Of a stretch of 64,000 nucleotides of DNA, positions 9,666 to 18,818 are shown piece by piece. The position numbers and the translations under genes were made by a program. Each line of letters starts with the position of its first letter. The first letter of the stretch is position 1. The notes below the pieces were generated by a model, which was not told the origin of the DNA, did no database searches, and worked only from the letters and a program-made list of their open reading frames with translations. Source of the stretch: Microbulbifer sp. MI-G (GTDB lineage: Bacteria > Pseudomonadota > Gammaproteobacteria > Pseudomonadales > Cellvibrionaceae); assembly GCF_030440425.1 (NCBI RefSeq), contig NZ_CP098023.1, positions 2,407,501 to 2,471,500 on the forward strand. Direction: 5' to 3'.

Positions 9666-10313
9666 TCACAGCGGCAGGAGCTCCAGCTCTACGCGGCGGT
9701 TGGCCTGACGCCCGGCCTCCGAGTCGTTGCCGGCCAGCGGGTAGCGCTCACCGTAACCAATGGCCTGCAAACGGCCAGGGGCGAGGCCATTGCGACTGAA
9801 AAAGCCCGCCACCGAATCAGCCCGCTGCTCACTCAACGTCTGGTTATAGACATCTGAACCGGTGCTATCGGTGTGGCCGCTGACGCGGATCGCGGTTTTG
9901 TCAAACTCCTGAAGAACCACGGTGACCGAATCCAGGGTATCGTAAAAACCCGGGCGGATATCAGAGCGGTTGGTAGCAAAAGTGATATTACCCGGCATGA
10001 TCAGACGGATATTGTCGCCTTCGCGCTGTACGCGTACACCGGTGCCCTCCAGACGCTGTCGCAGAGCCATCTCCTGCTGATCCATATAATAACCAATGCC
10101 ACCGCCAATAGCGGCACCACCCAGCGCACCGGTGAGCGCACCCTTGCGGCGATCTTTTTTACTCGCGGTCGCCGCACCGATAATGGCACCCGTGAGTGCA
10201 CCGATGCCGGCCCCCTTTGAGGCATTACTGGTTTTGCTTTCTCCGGTGTACGGGTCCAGAGTGGAACAACCCACCAGTGATCCCAAAGCCAGAATTGCTA
10301 CCCAATGTTTCAT
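9666..10313 (-). CDS. OmpA-family lipoprotein with glycine zipper (YiaD-like)
   Basis: A 215-residue outer-membrane lipoprotein. The lipobox LVGC is at residues ~12-15. Next comes a glycine-zipper region of repeated GALTGA/GGAAIGGGIGYY spacing that can insert in membranes, and then an OmpA C-terminal peptidoglycan-binding domain with VSGHTDSTGS and the LSEQRADSV and GYGERYPLAGN blocks. It probably tethers the outer membrane to the cell wall. The ATG at 10313 (MKHWVAILALG) gives a normal signal peptide. A six-codon upstream extension was not used. A terminator hairpin follows it. Confidence 0.9.
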   Translation of the reverse strand: MKHWVAILALGSLVGCSTLDPYTGESKTSNASKGAGIGALTGAIIGAATASKKDRRKGALTGALGGAAIGGGIGYYMDQQEMALRQRLEGTGVRVQREGDNIRLIMPGNITFATNRSDIRPGFYDTLDSVTVVLQEFDKTAIRVSGHTDSTGSDVYNQTLSEQRADSVAGFFSRNGLAPGRLQAIGYGERYPLAGNDSEAGRQANRRVELELLPL

Positions 10314-10989
10314 TATTGGTTCTCCTAACACACTTTTACTTTAGGGGTTTCGGGATGCGCTGAGCACAGCGCCCATGCAAAGTCCCGGGAGTATCCAGCA
10401 CGCAAGCTGTCTGGCGGCTGAATCCATCCAAAGAAATTATGCAAAGACTACGGCGAAGTCACCGCCGGTTCTACTAACCAGTCCCCATTGCACATCATAA
10501 ATCACGCCAAAATTGTACTATCGTACAGATTCCCTGAATAGAAAGCCGTCAAACCCTTTTCTTCCACAAGTTCTGTGGATAACTCTGTGCATTAATAAAC
10601 AAAGGGCAGCGATAAACGGCATAAACTCTTGCTCACAGCATTTTGCACATTTTTTAAACTTTTTATTTTTACCTTTAAAAACAATGAGTTATAAAAAATA
10701 AAACAAAAAAGTGACAGTTGTATTCCACCACTTTGAGGCGTCACTTCCCCCTCATAAGCATGTGGAAAAGTTTGTCAATACCTCTGGCGCGAGAGGACAA
10801 ACATTGCTTAGACACTTTTGAACTTAGGCTCCCGGCTAAGTGGCACCAGACCCATTATGTTTTCTTATACGCCAGCAAGGGCAGTTAGCGATACAGGAGA
10901 CAGTCGCTGGAACTGGGACAGCTTCCTGCACACCAAGCCACATTTACTGGTCAAACCGACCGCTGAATGTCTTTGGACTGCCAGGTTGA
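10314..10989. other. A/T-rich intergenic region with DnaA-box-like sites
   Basis: About 676 bases with no supported gene. The core (about 10640-10725) is very A/T-rich. A perfect DnaA box in inverse orientation (TGTGGATAA) is at 10574-10582. A second near-consensus box (TGTGGAAAA) is at 10761-10769, and a weaker one is around 10560-10568. The promoter of the OmpA-like gene must be at its left end. Confidence 0.45.
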
Positions 10990-11217
10990 CTAATAGTGCG
11001 GCGGCTTGTCATCCGAGGACCTGGTACCCCCCGGTAATGCACCGCTGATTGCACTGTACTTCTGCGACAACTCACGCATATGCAGCAAAAGGCGGCGGAT
11101 ATCGGCATCCTGCCTGGTAATCACATCATTCAACTGGGCGATCGTATCTTCCTGAAATGTCAGCCGGGCCTCCAGTTCATCCATGCGCTCGGACAGTTTC
11201 ATAAGAGCCTCTGTCAT
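10990..11217 (-). CDS. slyX: SlyX family protein
   Basis: A 75-residue coiled-coil protein of the SlyX family, recognisable from ERMDELEARLTFQEDTI, the ITRQDADIRRL heptads and the family C-terminus ending PPHY. The biochemical function is unknown. In E. coli slyX is next to slyD. Here its start overlaps the stop of the upstream serine hydrolase by 4 bases (ATGA type), so the two are translationally coupled. Confidence 0.9.
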   Translation of the reverse strand: MTEALMKLSERMDELEARLTFQEDTIAQLNDVITRQDADIRRLLLHMRELSQKYSAISGALPGGTRSSDDKPPHY

Positions 11218-12359
11218 GACAGCAAACCGTACAGTGCACGCACCAAACCCACCGCGCGCCGGTCCATAAACAGGCTCTGCCCCAGGCGCGTGGTGATATA
11301 ACCCAGACCCAGCCCTCGCTCCGGATCGGCGAAACCAACGCTACCGCCGGCACCCGGATGACCGAACCCCCGTGCTCCACCGAAACGCAAATCCGCCGCT
11401 TCACCACTCAGAATGAATCCGCAACCGAAGCGAACCTCGGCCTGCAGTATCTTGTCATGGCCACAACTCTGCTCACGCGACGCCTCTGATACCCACTCTC
11501 GCGACAAGGTGGTCGGGGTTTTCTGGGCCAGGTCACCGTAAAACGCTGCCAAGTCCCGGGCACTGAAATGCCCATTGGCCGCGGGAATCAATGCACTGCG
11601 CCACTCGGGACTGTTGGTGCCCATCACCAGACTCACAGGGTTGCCGAATGCCATGGCCACGGGACCCTTACGATCTTCCTTGATCGCCCGGCCTATGGCG
11701 TTTTCCCGCAGCTCCGGCAGAGGTTGCTTCAATGGGGCCACATCGGCAATACGGTGTGAACGGTGGCCATTGGCACCAAACCCACCATCAAGATCCAGCG
11801 GGTTGGCCAGTGATTCCCGATAGAGTTCTGTCAGGGGTTTTTGCGCAACCCTTTCAATCAGTCCGCCCAGGCCCCAGCCATACAAAAAAGGGGCATAACC
11901 CTGCTGGCTGCCCGGTGGCCACCAGGGCTCAGTGCGGGAGACTTCCTTACAGGCGGCGTGCCAATCGTAAATCACCTTGTCGTCCACACGCTTGCGAAAA
12001 GCCACCAGGCCGCTGCGGTGGCAAAGCAGCTGGCGCGCGGTGACAGTCGCTTTGCCTTCGGTAAATTCTGGCCAGTAATCCGCCACCGGGCGGTCCAGGT
12101 CCAACTTACCGGCCGCCACCTGCTGCAGAGCCATCAGTGCCAGCACGCCCTTGCTGGCAGAAAATACATTGGCAATCGTATCTTCGGTAAAAGGACACTC
12201 CGCGTTCCGGTCCGCACTACCCGCCCACAGAGAGCAGATCAACTGGTCATGCTGGCGTACCGCAAAGGCCGCACCCGTATCCCCGCACTCGCGAAAATTC
12301 CTGGCGAAAGCATCCTGGAGGGCCTCAAAACCGGGGGCACAAAAGCCGTATATTTTCAT
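11214..12359 (-). CDS. Serine hydrolase, beta-lactamase/EstB-type
   Basis: A 381-residue soluble serine hydrolase of the class C beta-lactamase-related family (EstB esterase type). The nucleophile motif SxxK is seen as FSASKG. The YGWGLGGLIERV region matches the second motif, and GHPGAGGSVGFADP near the C-terminus matches the family HxG block. No signal peptide is present, which argues for a cytosolic esterase rather than a secreted lactamase. The ATG at 12359 is chosen because upstream in-frame sequence overlaps the divergent thioesterase gene and lacks family similarity. slyX overlaps its stop. Confidence 0.88.
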   Translation of the reverse strand: MKIYGFCAPGFEALQDAFARNFRECGDTGAAFAVRQHDQLICSLWAGSADRNAECPFTEDTIANVFSASKGVLALMALQQVAAGKLDLDRPVADYWPEFTEGKATVTARQLLCHRSGLVAFRKRVDDKVIYDWHAACKEVSRTEPWWPPGSQQGYAPFLYGWGLGGLIERVAQKPLTELYRESLANPLDLDGGFGANGHRSHRIADVAPLKQPLPELRENAIGRAIKEDRKGPVAMAFGNPVSLVMGTNSPEWRSALIPAANGHFSARDLAAFYGDLAQKTPTTLSREWVSEASREQSCGHDKILQAEVRFGCGFILSGEAADLRFGGARGFGHPGAGGSVGFADPERGLGLGYITTRLGQSLFMDRRAVGLVRALYGLLS

Positions 12360-12459
12360 CTCTTTATTTCCGATAACACGCTCGGAGGCCCGCAAGGTTA
12401 GTTTCTTCCCCTCTCCGACGCAAATCGGTAGTATGGCGCGTCCAGAGCGAGAGACCGAT

Positions 12460-12924
12460 ATGATTGAGCAAACCGCCATCCAGGACCTGCTGTCCGACAA
12501 TCACTGCTTCGGCTGCGGCCCAGACAACGACCGCGGACTGCGCATCAAAAGCTACTGGGCCGGCGAGGGGAAAACCCGCTGCATATTCACCCCCGCTACT
12601 CATCACAATGCCGGTCCCGCACACTATTTAAACGGCGGGATCATTGCCACGGTGATCGATTGCCATACGGTGTGCACCGCCATCGCGGACGGCTACCTTC
12701 AGGCCGGGCGCGACATCGGCGCTGGGAGTACAATCTGGTACGCCACTGGCAAACTCGCAATCCGGTACCTGGCCCCCGCTGCCATTGACAAGCCGGTGAT
12801 ACTCGAAGCCACCATCGTCGAACGCAGCCCCCGCAAAACCGTGTTGCACTGCGACCTGAGCGGCAGCGGACGTCTGTGCGCCGAGGCGCAAGTGATTGCT
12901 GTGCGTGTACCGCAGGAGTGGTGA
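12460..12924 (+). CDS. Hotdog-fold thioesterase, PaaI type
   Basis: A 154-residue hotdog-fold protein. The N-terminal NHCFGCGPDNDRGL motif and the YLNGGIIATVIDCHTVCTA helix are characteristic of the PaaI/YbgC acyl-CoA thioesterase superfamily, where the Asp/Glu of the central helix is catalytic. It ends with the typical AEAQVIAVRVP strand. The ATG at 12460 is preceded by GAGAG. An ATG nine codons upstream is possible. It is divergent from the serine hydrolase gene. The substrate is unknown. Confidence 0.85.
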   Translation: MIEQTAIQDLLSDNHCFGCGPDNDRGLRIKSYWAGEGKTRCIFTPATHHNAGPAHYLNGGIIATVIDCHTVCTAIADGYLQAGRDIGAGSTIWYATGKLAIRYLAPAAIDKPVILEATIVERSPRKTVLHCDLSGSGRLCAEAQVIAVRVPQEW

Positions 12925-12949
12925 TTACCCATCGCCCAAGCAAAAAGGT

Positions 12950-13783
12950 TCAGACTTCCGACACCTCCTCTGCATCTTCCAGTCTGTGCCCACAGAATTT
13001 ACAGTATTCCGCATCCGGATCATGAGCGCTGCGGCTGCAGTTATGGCAGGCCAGCTGAATGCGCTCCCGATGCATTTCACCGGCCAGTTCCGCGGTGAGA
13101 ATTCCTGTGGGCACGGCAATAATGGAGTAACCGATCAACATGGTCATTGCCGCGATACTCTGCCCCAGCGGTGTTTGCGGAGAAATATCCCCATAGCCCA
13201 CAGTGGTAATGGTGACAATGGCCCAATAGATACTGGTGGGAATACTGGTAAACCCGTGCTCCGGGCCTTCTACTACAAACATCAATGCGCCAAAGATAAC
13301 GCACATCACAAGCACACTGGAATAAAACACAAAGATTTTTCTCCGTGCCAAGCCCAGGGCGCGCAGGAGGATATTGGCATCGCGCAAATAGCGCACCAGT
13401 TTGAGAATGCGGAAAATGCGCAGCACCCGCAACAGGCGGATCACCAACAGGTAGGTGGCGCCGGTATAGAGGAGTGCCAGGTAACTGGGTAGTATTGCCA
13501 GCAGATCAATAACCCCGTAAAAACTGACAATATAACGGCGCCGGTTGACCGAACAATAAATACGCGCGATATATTCCACCGTAAAGAGCCCGGTAAACAC
13601 CCATTCAAGCGCGATCAACAGGGGACCATAACGCTCGGCAACGGCGCTGATGGATGCCAGCAGCACCAGGCCCACACTAATCACAATGGCCCAGATTAAA
13701 AAAACATCAAAGTTGCGCCCGGCAGGTGTGTCCGTACCGAATATCACTTCATTGAGCAGTTTTCGACGTCCCGTCAACGCCAT
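12950..13783 (-). CDS. Voltage-gated-type potassium channel with C-terminal zinc ribbon
   Basis: A 277-residue six-helix ion channel of the Kv/ion transport family. S4 carries regularly spaced arginines (RLLRVLRIFRILKLVRYLRD), and the pore has the K+ selectivity filter TVGYGD followed by S6. The last ~45 residues form a Cys4 zinc ribbon (CHNCSRSAHDP... CKFCGH), an add-on common in marine gammaproteobacterial homologues. It acts in the inner membrane and probably passes K+ on depolarisation. It stands alone, with the thioesterase gene ending 25 bases beyond its stop in the convergent direction. Confidence 0.92.
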   Translation of the reverse strand: MALTGRRKLLNEVIFGTDTPAGRNFDVFLIWAIVISVGLVLLASISAVAERYGPLLIALEWVFTGLFTVEYIARIYCSVNRRRYIVSFYGVIDLLAILPSYLALLYTGATYLLVIRLLRVLRIFRILKLVRYLRDANILLRALGLARRKIFVFYSSVLVMCVIFGALMFVVEGPEHGFTSIPTSIYWAIVTITTVGYGDISPQTPLGQSIAAMTMLIGYSIIAVPTGILTAELAGEMHRERIQLACHNCSRSAHDPDAEYCKFCGHRLEDAEEVSEV

Positions 13784-13972
13784 TTCTCACCCCGACTACA
13801 AGCTGCTGCCAATTTGCGACGAGATTCTAACCCCTGGGCACTGTCGGGTCGCCCTCTATTTTCAATCCCGTCGCTATTCACGCAGCGCTCCGAGTTGCGC
13901 CTTTAACTTCCCTTTCCCCTCAGGCACAATCGCGTCCTTTACGCACTGAACAACCACCGACCGGGGAGAACC

Positions 13973-14296
13973 ATGGCCAGGGAGAATCGTCTTGTCTATT
14001 CCACTGACCGTGGCCGTATTGCGGATACCTCCCCGCAGGAGAAACGCCACGAGGGCAGTGCGACAGTGCGTATACAAAGGGAAACCAAAGGGCGCAGAGG
14101 CAAGGGGGTGACCTGTGTGCGCGGCCTCTCAGGCACCGACAGTGAACTAAGACGGATACTGGCAGAATTGAAAAAACGCTGTGGCTGTGGGGGCACCCTG
14201 AAAGACGGTGTTATCGAAATCCAGGGCGACAAACGCGCCGACATCAAGGCGCTGCTGGAAGCGCGCAACTACACTGCAAAACTGGTTGGCGGCTAA
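13973..14296 (+). CDS. yciH: SUI1-family translation factor YciH
   Basis: A 107-residue protein of the SUI1/eIF1-like family, with the C-terminal core CGCGGTLKDGVIEIQGD and the preceding GLSGTDSELRRI loop. YciH can act in initiation fidelity in vitro and has been linked to stress-dependent translation. The ATG at 13973 gives the standard length. The stop codon overlaps the stop of the convergent large gene at 14293. Confidence 0.93.
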   Translation: MARENRLVYSTDRGRIADTSPQEKRHEGSATVRIQRETKGRRGKGVTCVRGLSGTDSELRRILAELKKRCGCGGTLKDGVIEIQGDKRADIKALLEARNYTAKLVGG

Positions 14297-16827
14297 ACTG
14301 TGCGCAGTAATCGCAGTGGCTTCACACCCAACTGCTGCTCCTGCTCCAGGCAGGGAATCAGCAGGGTTCCCAACTGCACCCGGTAGCCTTGCATTATAAC
14401 CGAATTGGCATATCTACAGCGGGATTCCATCGCCTGAAGCGCTGCTCGCATCTCCCGATGATGCCGCGGGAGGTCAGATTTGGCCTTGATATCCAGTATG
14501 CTGTGCAGGTCTTGCGCTTTTAGGGTCTCCGATGACCCCACTATAACCTGCAGAGCGTTGAGTGTTCTGGCGCTGAGCGCCAGGTATTTCTTCACCAGTT
14601 CGCGCTCCACCATTTCAGGAGTCAGGTGCCTGGCGAGCAGGGCAAGACTCTTGCTGTAGCCAGCGAGCTGCTCCAGGTGGGGCGCGAGAGGTTCATAGGC
14701 GGATAGCTGGCGCAGGTGACACTGCGCTGACTGTTGCGCTTTGGACGGCATCAGCGCTATCGCCAGACACAGGCGCTGATAGAAAATGGCATAGACCTTC
14801 TGTAGCTGCCGCTCCGTTTCCTCCAGTTCAGATCGTTTCACCGCAGCCATCTCCTGAGCAGCGGTCAGGCTTGTGCTTTCCAGAGAGTAGTCCTGTGGAC
14901 TGATCTGCACCTTGGCCCTGATCAATGCCGCGCCTAATTGCATGGCCACAAGACACCCCAGTAGCCCTTGCCGCTGCTCGCGAAGCCCGCGCAACTCAAT
15001 CAACTTGCCGCGCAGCCAATCGATGGTGGCTTGCAGATCCATTCCCTTCACCTGCTCGGCAGCAGGGCGTTCGAGCGGCAGTAGCGTGTGCGGCGGCAGG
15101 CGGTTGAAATACACATCCAGCACATCAACGGCCTCCTGCACCCCGCTGTTTGAACTCAGCAATTGCCGGTTTGGCACAACCTGGCAATCGGGCCCGGCGC
15201 TGGCAAGACTGACCGCTCGAGCCAACCCGTCCAGATCACAGAAAAAGTCCCTCAGAGAAAACGCCCTGGTGATCTGCGCCGGCAACCGCTGCTGACTGAT
15301 CGCAGAGATGCGCGTGTCATCTGCGGCCTGACCAGAGTCCCAGGGGTCACTCGCCTGTGCCATGGCCAGTTCAATGGCCTTGCAGGTTTCCCTATCCAGC
15401 TTTTCCAGCGTCCACTGCACTGCCGCAGGAATATTCTCTAGACACTGCCCCAGTAACAAGGCATCCCGGTTAATCTCGGCAACAAGCAAATCTGCATGAA
15501 CCAGACGGTGCCACCTCTGGGCAAATTTCGCAAAGACCTCGCTGCCAATCGCCCCCGCCGCGTAGAGATCCGCGCGGGCCTCAAGATACCGTGCAGCACG
15601 GCTGGTAAGCGCGCGGTGCAGATTGTCCAAGCGTTCGATCAGCGGCAGTAAAAAATGACCACAAATCACCAGTAAGCGGTGCACCGGCTTTTGCAGTCCA
15701 CTGGGCCTGCCGGAGTTACAAACTGCACTGCGTTCATTTTCCAGGGCCCACTGCATGGATTCCAAACGGCTTCCCCCGCCCAGCACCAGCCAGGCAAGAA
15801 ACCCATTTACCCTTCCGCAGTAGAGGCCCATTGCCCGCGCCACTAGCGCCAGAGCTTCCCTGCCCGGGAGGGCGACGACACCGGCAAGCCCCAGGTGAAG
15901 TGGCAGTACCTGACTGACCACCTGAGAAAAGCTCGGCGCGGAGAAAACCCTGGCATCCGGCACAATCCATACACGCTGTACTTTCGGCAAGCCGAGACTG
16001 GTGGAAAGTAATTCAAGTAAACGCAGCAGTTCCCGGCTCTCGGAGCGACTCAGCGCCCGCATGCCGGGTTTGCTCTGCAGATCTCGCAGAGGCCGGAAAT
16101 AGGGAGACACAAGCAGCAGGACAACAATACAAAAGGCAGCCGCAACCAAACTAAGAGCCACAACAACTCCATTCAGCTCGCCCTGCCAAACGGCCAGGGG
16201 GATCTGCCAAAGGGCATAGCCAGCCCCATAGACACAAAATCCCAGCAGCAGGATAAAAATTCCCGGCAATACCGCAGCGGGAATCAAACCCAGTATTACC
16301 TCGCCAGCGGCGGATATCCCGGCAGGGGAAAATGTCTTGTCATCACGGAACAGATGTTCCATCCCATCGCTGGCATTGAATGGTCGCACAGCGCGAAGCG
16401 CAGCGCCCTTGGAGGAAACTGCTGGCTGGCGCCTTGCCCTGCTTTGCTGGCCATGCACGGCTGGGTTGCGACTCTTGTCCTCAATAACAGGGGCATGCGT
16501 CCCGCGCCCCTCACTGCGATCTGATTTGCTGCCCTGAGCGCTGCGGCGCTGCGCCACCTGGATCCTGGCTATCAGCTGCAGGTTGTCAAATCGACCCGCC
16601 GGGTACACTTTTACACGCAAACCAATGTTGTGCAGACCGGCACGATATTTGAGCGCCTGTGCAGAGGCCAGCTGATCTTTGATCACCCAGCCTTTCAACA
16701 GGAGCCTGCGGGCCTGGGGTTCAGGGATGGAAAACAGCCTGGCTGCATCCTGTACCACCAGTTCCGGCTTTTTGCCATACAGCGTCCGCCCCATGGATAC
16801 TATCTGGAATAAACCCTCAGTTGACAT
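14293..16827 (-). CDS. Large membrane protein with degenerate M48-like peptidase domain
   Basis: An 844-residue protein. Residues 1-80 form a small domain of the type often placed before membrane or metallopeptidase regions (FQIVSMGRTLYGKKPEL to GLRVKVYPAG). Two membrane segments lie at about 178-212 and 218-243. Residues ~255-450 follow the M48 (HtpX/Oma1) layout: VWIVPDARVFSAPSF, then a helix where HExxH should be but which reads LVARAMGLYCGRV (328-340), and a surviving downstream EARAD (416-420). The zinc-binding histidines are absent, so it is probably a pseudopeptidase. The remaining ~390 residues are helical and unrecognised. The stop overlaps the yciH stop. Confidence 0.7.
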   Translation of the reverse strand: MSTEGLFQIVSMGRTLYGKKPELVVQDAARLFSIPEPQARRLLLKGWVIKDQLASAQALKYRAGLHNIGLRVKVYPAGRFDNLQLIARIQVAQRRSAQGSKSDRSEGRGTHAPVIEDKSRNPAVHGQQSRARRQPAVSSKGAALRAVRPFNASDGMEHLFRDDKTFSPAGISAAGEVILGLIPAAVLPGIFILLLGFCVYGAGYALWQIPLAVWQGELNGVVVALSLVAAAFCIVVLLLVSPYFRPLRDLQSKPGMRALSRSESRELLRLLELLSTSLGLPKVQRVWIVPDARVFSAPSFSQVVSQVLPLHLGLAGVVALPGREALALVARAMGLYCGRVNGFLAWLVLGGGSRLESMQWALENERSAVCNSGRPSGLQKPVHRLLVICGHFLLPLIERLDNLHRALTSRAARYLEARADLYAAGAIGSEVFAKFAQRWHRLVHADLLVAEINRDALLLGQCLENIPAAVQWTLEKLDRETCKAIELAMAQASDPWDSGQAADDTRISAISQQRLPAQITRAFSLRDFFCDLDGLARAVSLASAGPDCQVVPNRQLLSSNSGVQEAVDVLDVYFNRLPPHTLLPLERPAAEQVKGMDLQATIDWLRGKLIELRGLREQRQGLLGCLVAMQLGAALIRAKVQISPQDYSLESTSLTAAQEMAAVKRSELEETERQLQKVYAIFYQRLCLAIALMPSKAQQSAQCHLRQLSAYEPLAPHLEQLAGYSKSLALLARHLTPEMVERELVKKYLALSARTLNALQVIVGSSETLKAQDLHSILDIKAKSDLPRHHREMRAALQAMESRCRYANSVIMQGYRVQLGTLLIPCLEQEQQLGVKPLRLLRTV

Positions 16828-17092
16828 CTCCCTCTCCCGTCACCAAGTGACACAAAATGTCAAATTTGTGGCAATTTTCGCGCAGGATAAAAGATTCAGA
16901 ACAACGCCAGTGAGCGCCAGTTCTCAGGAGTCCCGTGTCGATTGGAAATTTGTCAGGAAAAGAGGAAAAGCGCACAGTTTTGCCGGCATCTCTTTCCAGC
17001 AGCACTTCACCGTCAGTGGATACAGTCCCGGGGAACTGTATTGTGTGGCCCTACATGAGCCAATTGCGTCTGCCGGTTTTGCACCGAATACA

Positions 17093-17737
17093 TCAGGGAG
17101 CAAAAATCAACAGGATACGATCTGCCAGCTCGGCAATAGAGAGCCCTTTGCCTCGCGGCTTGAACCAACTGTAGGTATGGCTGAGGGCTCCCACTAACAG
17201 GCGTCGCACCAGTGCCGCATCCCCACCAGGGCACTTGGCCGCTCGAATCGCAATTAACCAAATATGCTCGTATTCATCCCGCAACCGCAACACTTCCTTG
17301 CGACTGTCTTTAGACAGGCTGCGCCATTCCAATACCAGAATGGAAAACCCCGGCACCGCCTGGCCGTGAATCGCCTCCAGTTCCGATTGAATACAGGCGC
17401 GCAATTTATCCCGCGGTGACTCGGCCTGTTGCATCGCACTGCGCATACGCGCACTGGCAAAAATAGTGACCTCCCGCATCACCGCGCAGAGAATCTGCTC
17501 TTTACTGGCAAAATGGTGGAAGATACTGCCGGACAGAATACCGACTTCGGAAGCGATATCCCGCACCGTGGTTCGAGCGTAGCCCTTCTGCTCAAACTGC
17601 CGCGCGGCCACATTGAGGAGGCGCCCTCGGGGAGAGCCCGGATCGGTGAGTTCCCCCCGCTCTACCAACGCGCCGATCAATTGTTGCGGACTCAGGTTTT
17701 GCCCTAACCGGGCCAGACTTGCGGCGCCTTTGTGCAC
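17093..17737 (-). CDS. TetR-family repressor, AtuR-like context
   Basis: A 214-residue TetR regulator. The helix-turn-helix lies early (GYARTTVRDIASEVGILSGSIFHHFASKE). The ligand domain is unassigned, and the C-terminus ends RILLIFAP. The longest frame reaches 17920 but would include the palindrome at 17814-17831. The GTG at 17737, preceded by a G-rich site, gives the usual TetR length and leaves the palindrome in the intergenic space, so it is preferred. It is divergent from the acyl-CoA catabolic operon and most likely represses it, with an acyl-CoA intermediate as inducer (inferred). Confidence 0.85.
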   Translation of the reverse strand: MHKGAASLARLGQNLSPQQLIGALVERGELTDPGSPRGRLLNVAARQFEQKGYARTTVRDIASEVGILSGSIFHHFASKEQILCAVMREVTIFASARMRSAMQQAESPRDKLRACIQSELEAIHGQAVPGFSILVLEWRSLSKDSRKEVLRLRDEYEHIWLIAIRAAKCPGGDAALVRRLLVGALSHTYSWFKPRGKGLSIAELADRILLIFAP

Positions 17738-17813
17738 TGAACACCCCCCAAGAAAATCCGCATATGGTAACGGTCGGATGAATTTTTCACCAAACTGGGA
17801 ACAATGGTTGAAT

Positions 17814-17831
17814 ACCAAGCGCTTGCTTGGT
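17814..17831. promoter_or_regulatory. Palindromic operator between TetR gene and catabolic operon
   Basis: ACCAAGC-gctt-GCTTGGT is a perfect 7-bp inverted repeat with a 4-base centre, placed in the divergent intergenic region 94 bases before the SDR start codon. Its position and symmetry fit a TetR-dimer operator controlling both directions. Confidence 0.7.
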
Positions 17832-17924
17832 AGCGTTAGAGTATTCTGCGCATTCAGTCGCGCGGGTGCAAGCAACAACGATAAGAACTGACAAGCCTCA
17901 AGGGCTTGATAAAAGGACATTTTT

Positions 17925-18818
17925 ATGCGCTATCACAGCCAGTTACGTCCCGGCAGCTTCAGTGAACAAACCCATATCGTCACCGGTGGCGGCAGTGGTA
18001 TCGGCCGTTGTATCGCCCATGAACTGGCCAGCCTCGGCGCCCGCGTTTTCTTGATCGGGCGCAAGTTGGACAAACTGGAGCGTGTTGCCGGGGAGATCGC
18101 AAGTGACGGCGGCGAGTGCAGTTTCTATAGCCTCGATATCCGCGATGAGCAGGGTGTAAAGGATACGGTCGCCAAGATTGTGCAGGCTCAGGGTAGGATT
18201 CAGGGACTGGTGAACAACGCCGGCGGTCAGTTTCCCTCCGCATTGGAGCACATCCCCGCAAAGGGCTTTGACGCCGTCCTGCGCAGCAATCTGCTGGGTG
18301 GATTTCTGATGGCCCGGGAAGTGTATGTGCAATCTATGAAAACCCACGGTGGCAGTATCGTCAATATCACCGCAGACAACGCCGGTGGTATGCCGATGAT
18401 GGGGCACTCCGGGGCGGCCCGTGCAGGCGTGGAAAACCTGACAGAAACCGCTGCACTGGAATGGGCGGCCTCCGGAGTCAGGGTCAATGCGGTGGCACCC
18501 GGTTATGTCCTCACCAGCGGCCTGGATACCTATGACCCGGAATTTCTGCGCGAACTGTTACCGGGCTTCCGCGAATCAATCCCCCTCTACCGCCTGGGCG
18601 AGGAAGCAGAGGTAAGCGGCGCTGTGTGCTTTCTACTGTCTGATGCTGCCGGCTATATCACCGGCCAGACATTGCGCATTGATGGTGGCTCCAGCCTCAA
18701 GCACCACTCCCCGCTCTGGCGCCCTGTGGCGGCCAACAGTGTCAAGCGCTTTAACGGCTTCCACCGCAAGCGCCGGCCCAAAGTGGTGGCAGCGCTGGAA
18801 GCAGAGGGCAAACTCTGA
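17925..18818 (+). CDS. SDR oxidoreductase of the enoyl-/dienoyl-CoA reductase type
   Basis: A 297-residue short-chain dehydrogenase. The NADP(H)-binding TGGGSGIGR is at about 20-28 and NNAGG at about 97-101. The usual catalytic YxxxK is replaced by HSGAARAG, the same pattern as in peroxisomal trans-2-enoyl-CoA reductase and dienoyl-CoA reductase relatives, so it probably acts on an unsaturated acyl-CoA. The C-terminus has an extra basic tail (KRFNGFHRKRRPK). It is the first gene of the operon: AAGGA lies upstream, and its TGA shares a base with the ATG of the carboxylase beta gene. Confidence 0.87.
   Translation: MRYHSQLRPGSFSEQTHIVTGGGSGIGRCIAHELASLGARVFLIGRKLDKLERVAGEIASDGGECSFYSLDIRDEQGVKDTVAKIVQAQGRIQGLVNNAGGQFPSALEHIPAKGFDAVLRSNLLGGFLMAREVYVQSMKTHGGSIVNITADNAGGMPMMGHSGAARAGVENLTETAALEWAASGVRVNAVAPGYVLTSGLDTYDPEFLRELLPGFRESIPLYRLGEEAEVSGAVCFLLSDAAGYITGQTLRIDGGSSLKHHSPLWRPVAANSVKRFNGFHRKRRPKVVAALEAEGKL

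Noticed and set aside
10560..10769. Chromosome origin oriC
   Set aside because: No dnaA, dnaN, gidA or similar origin neighbours, and only two good boxes.
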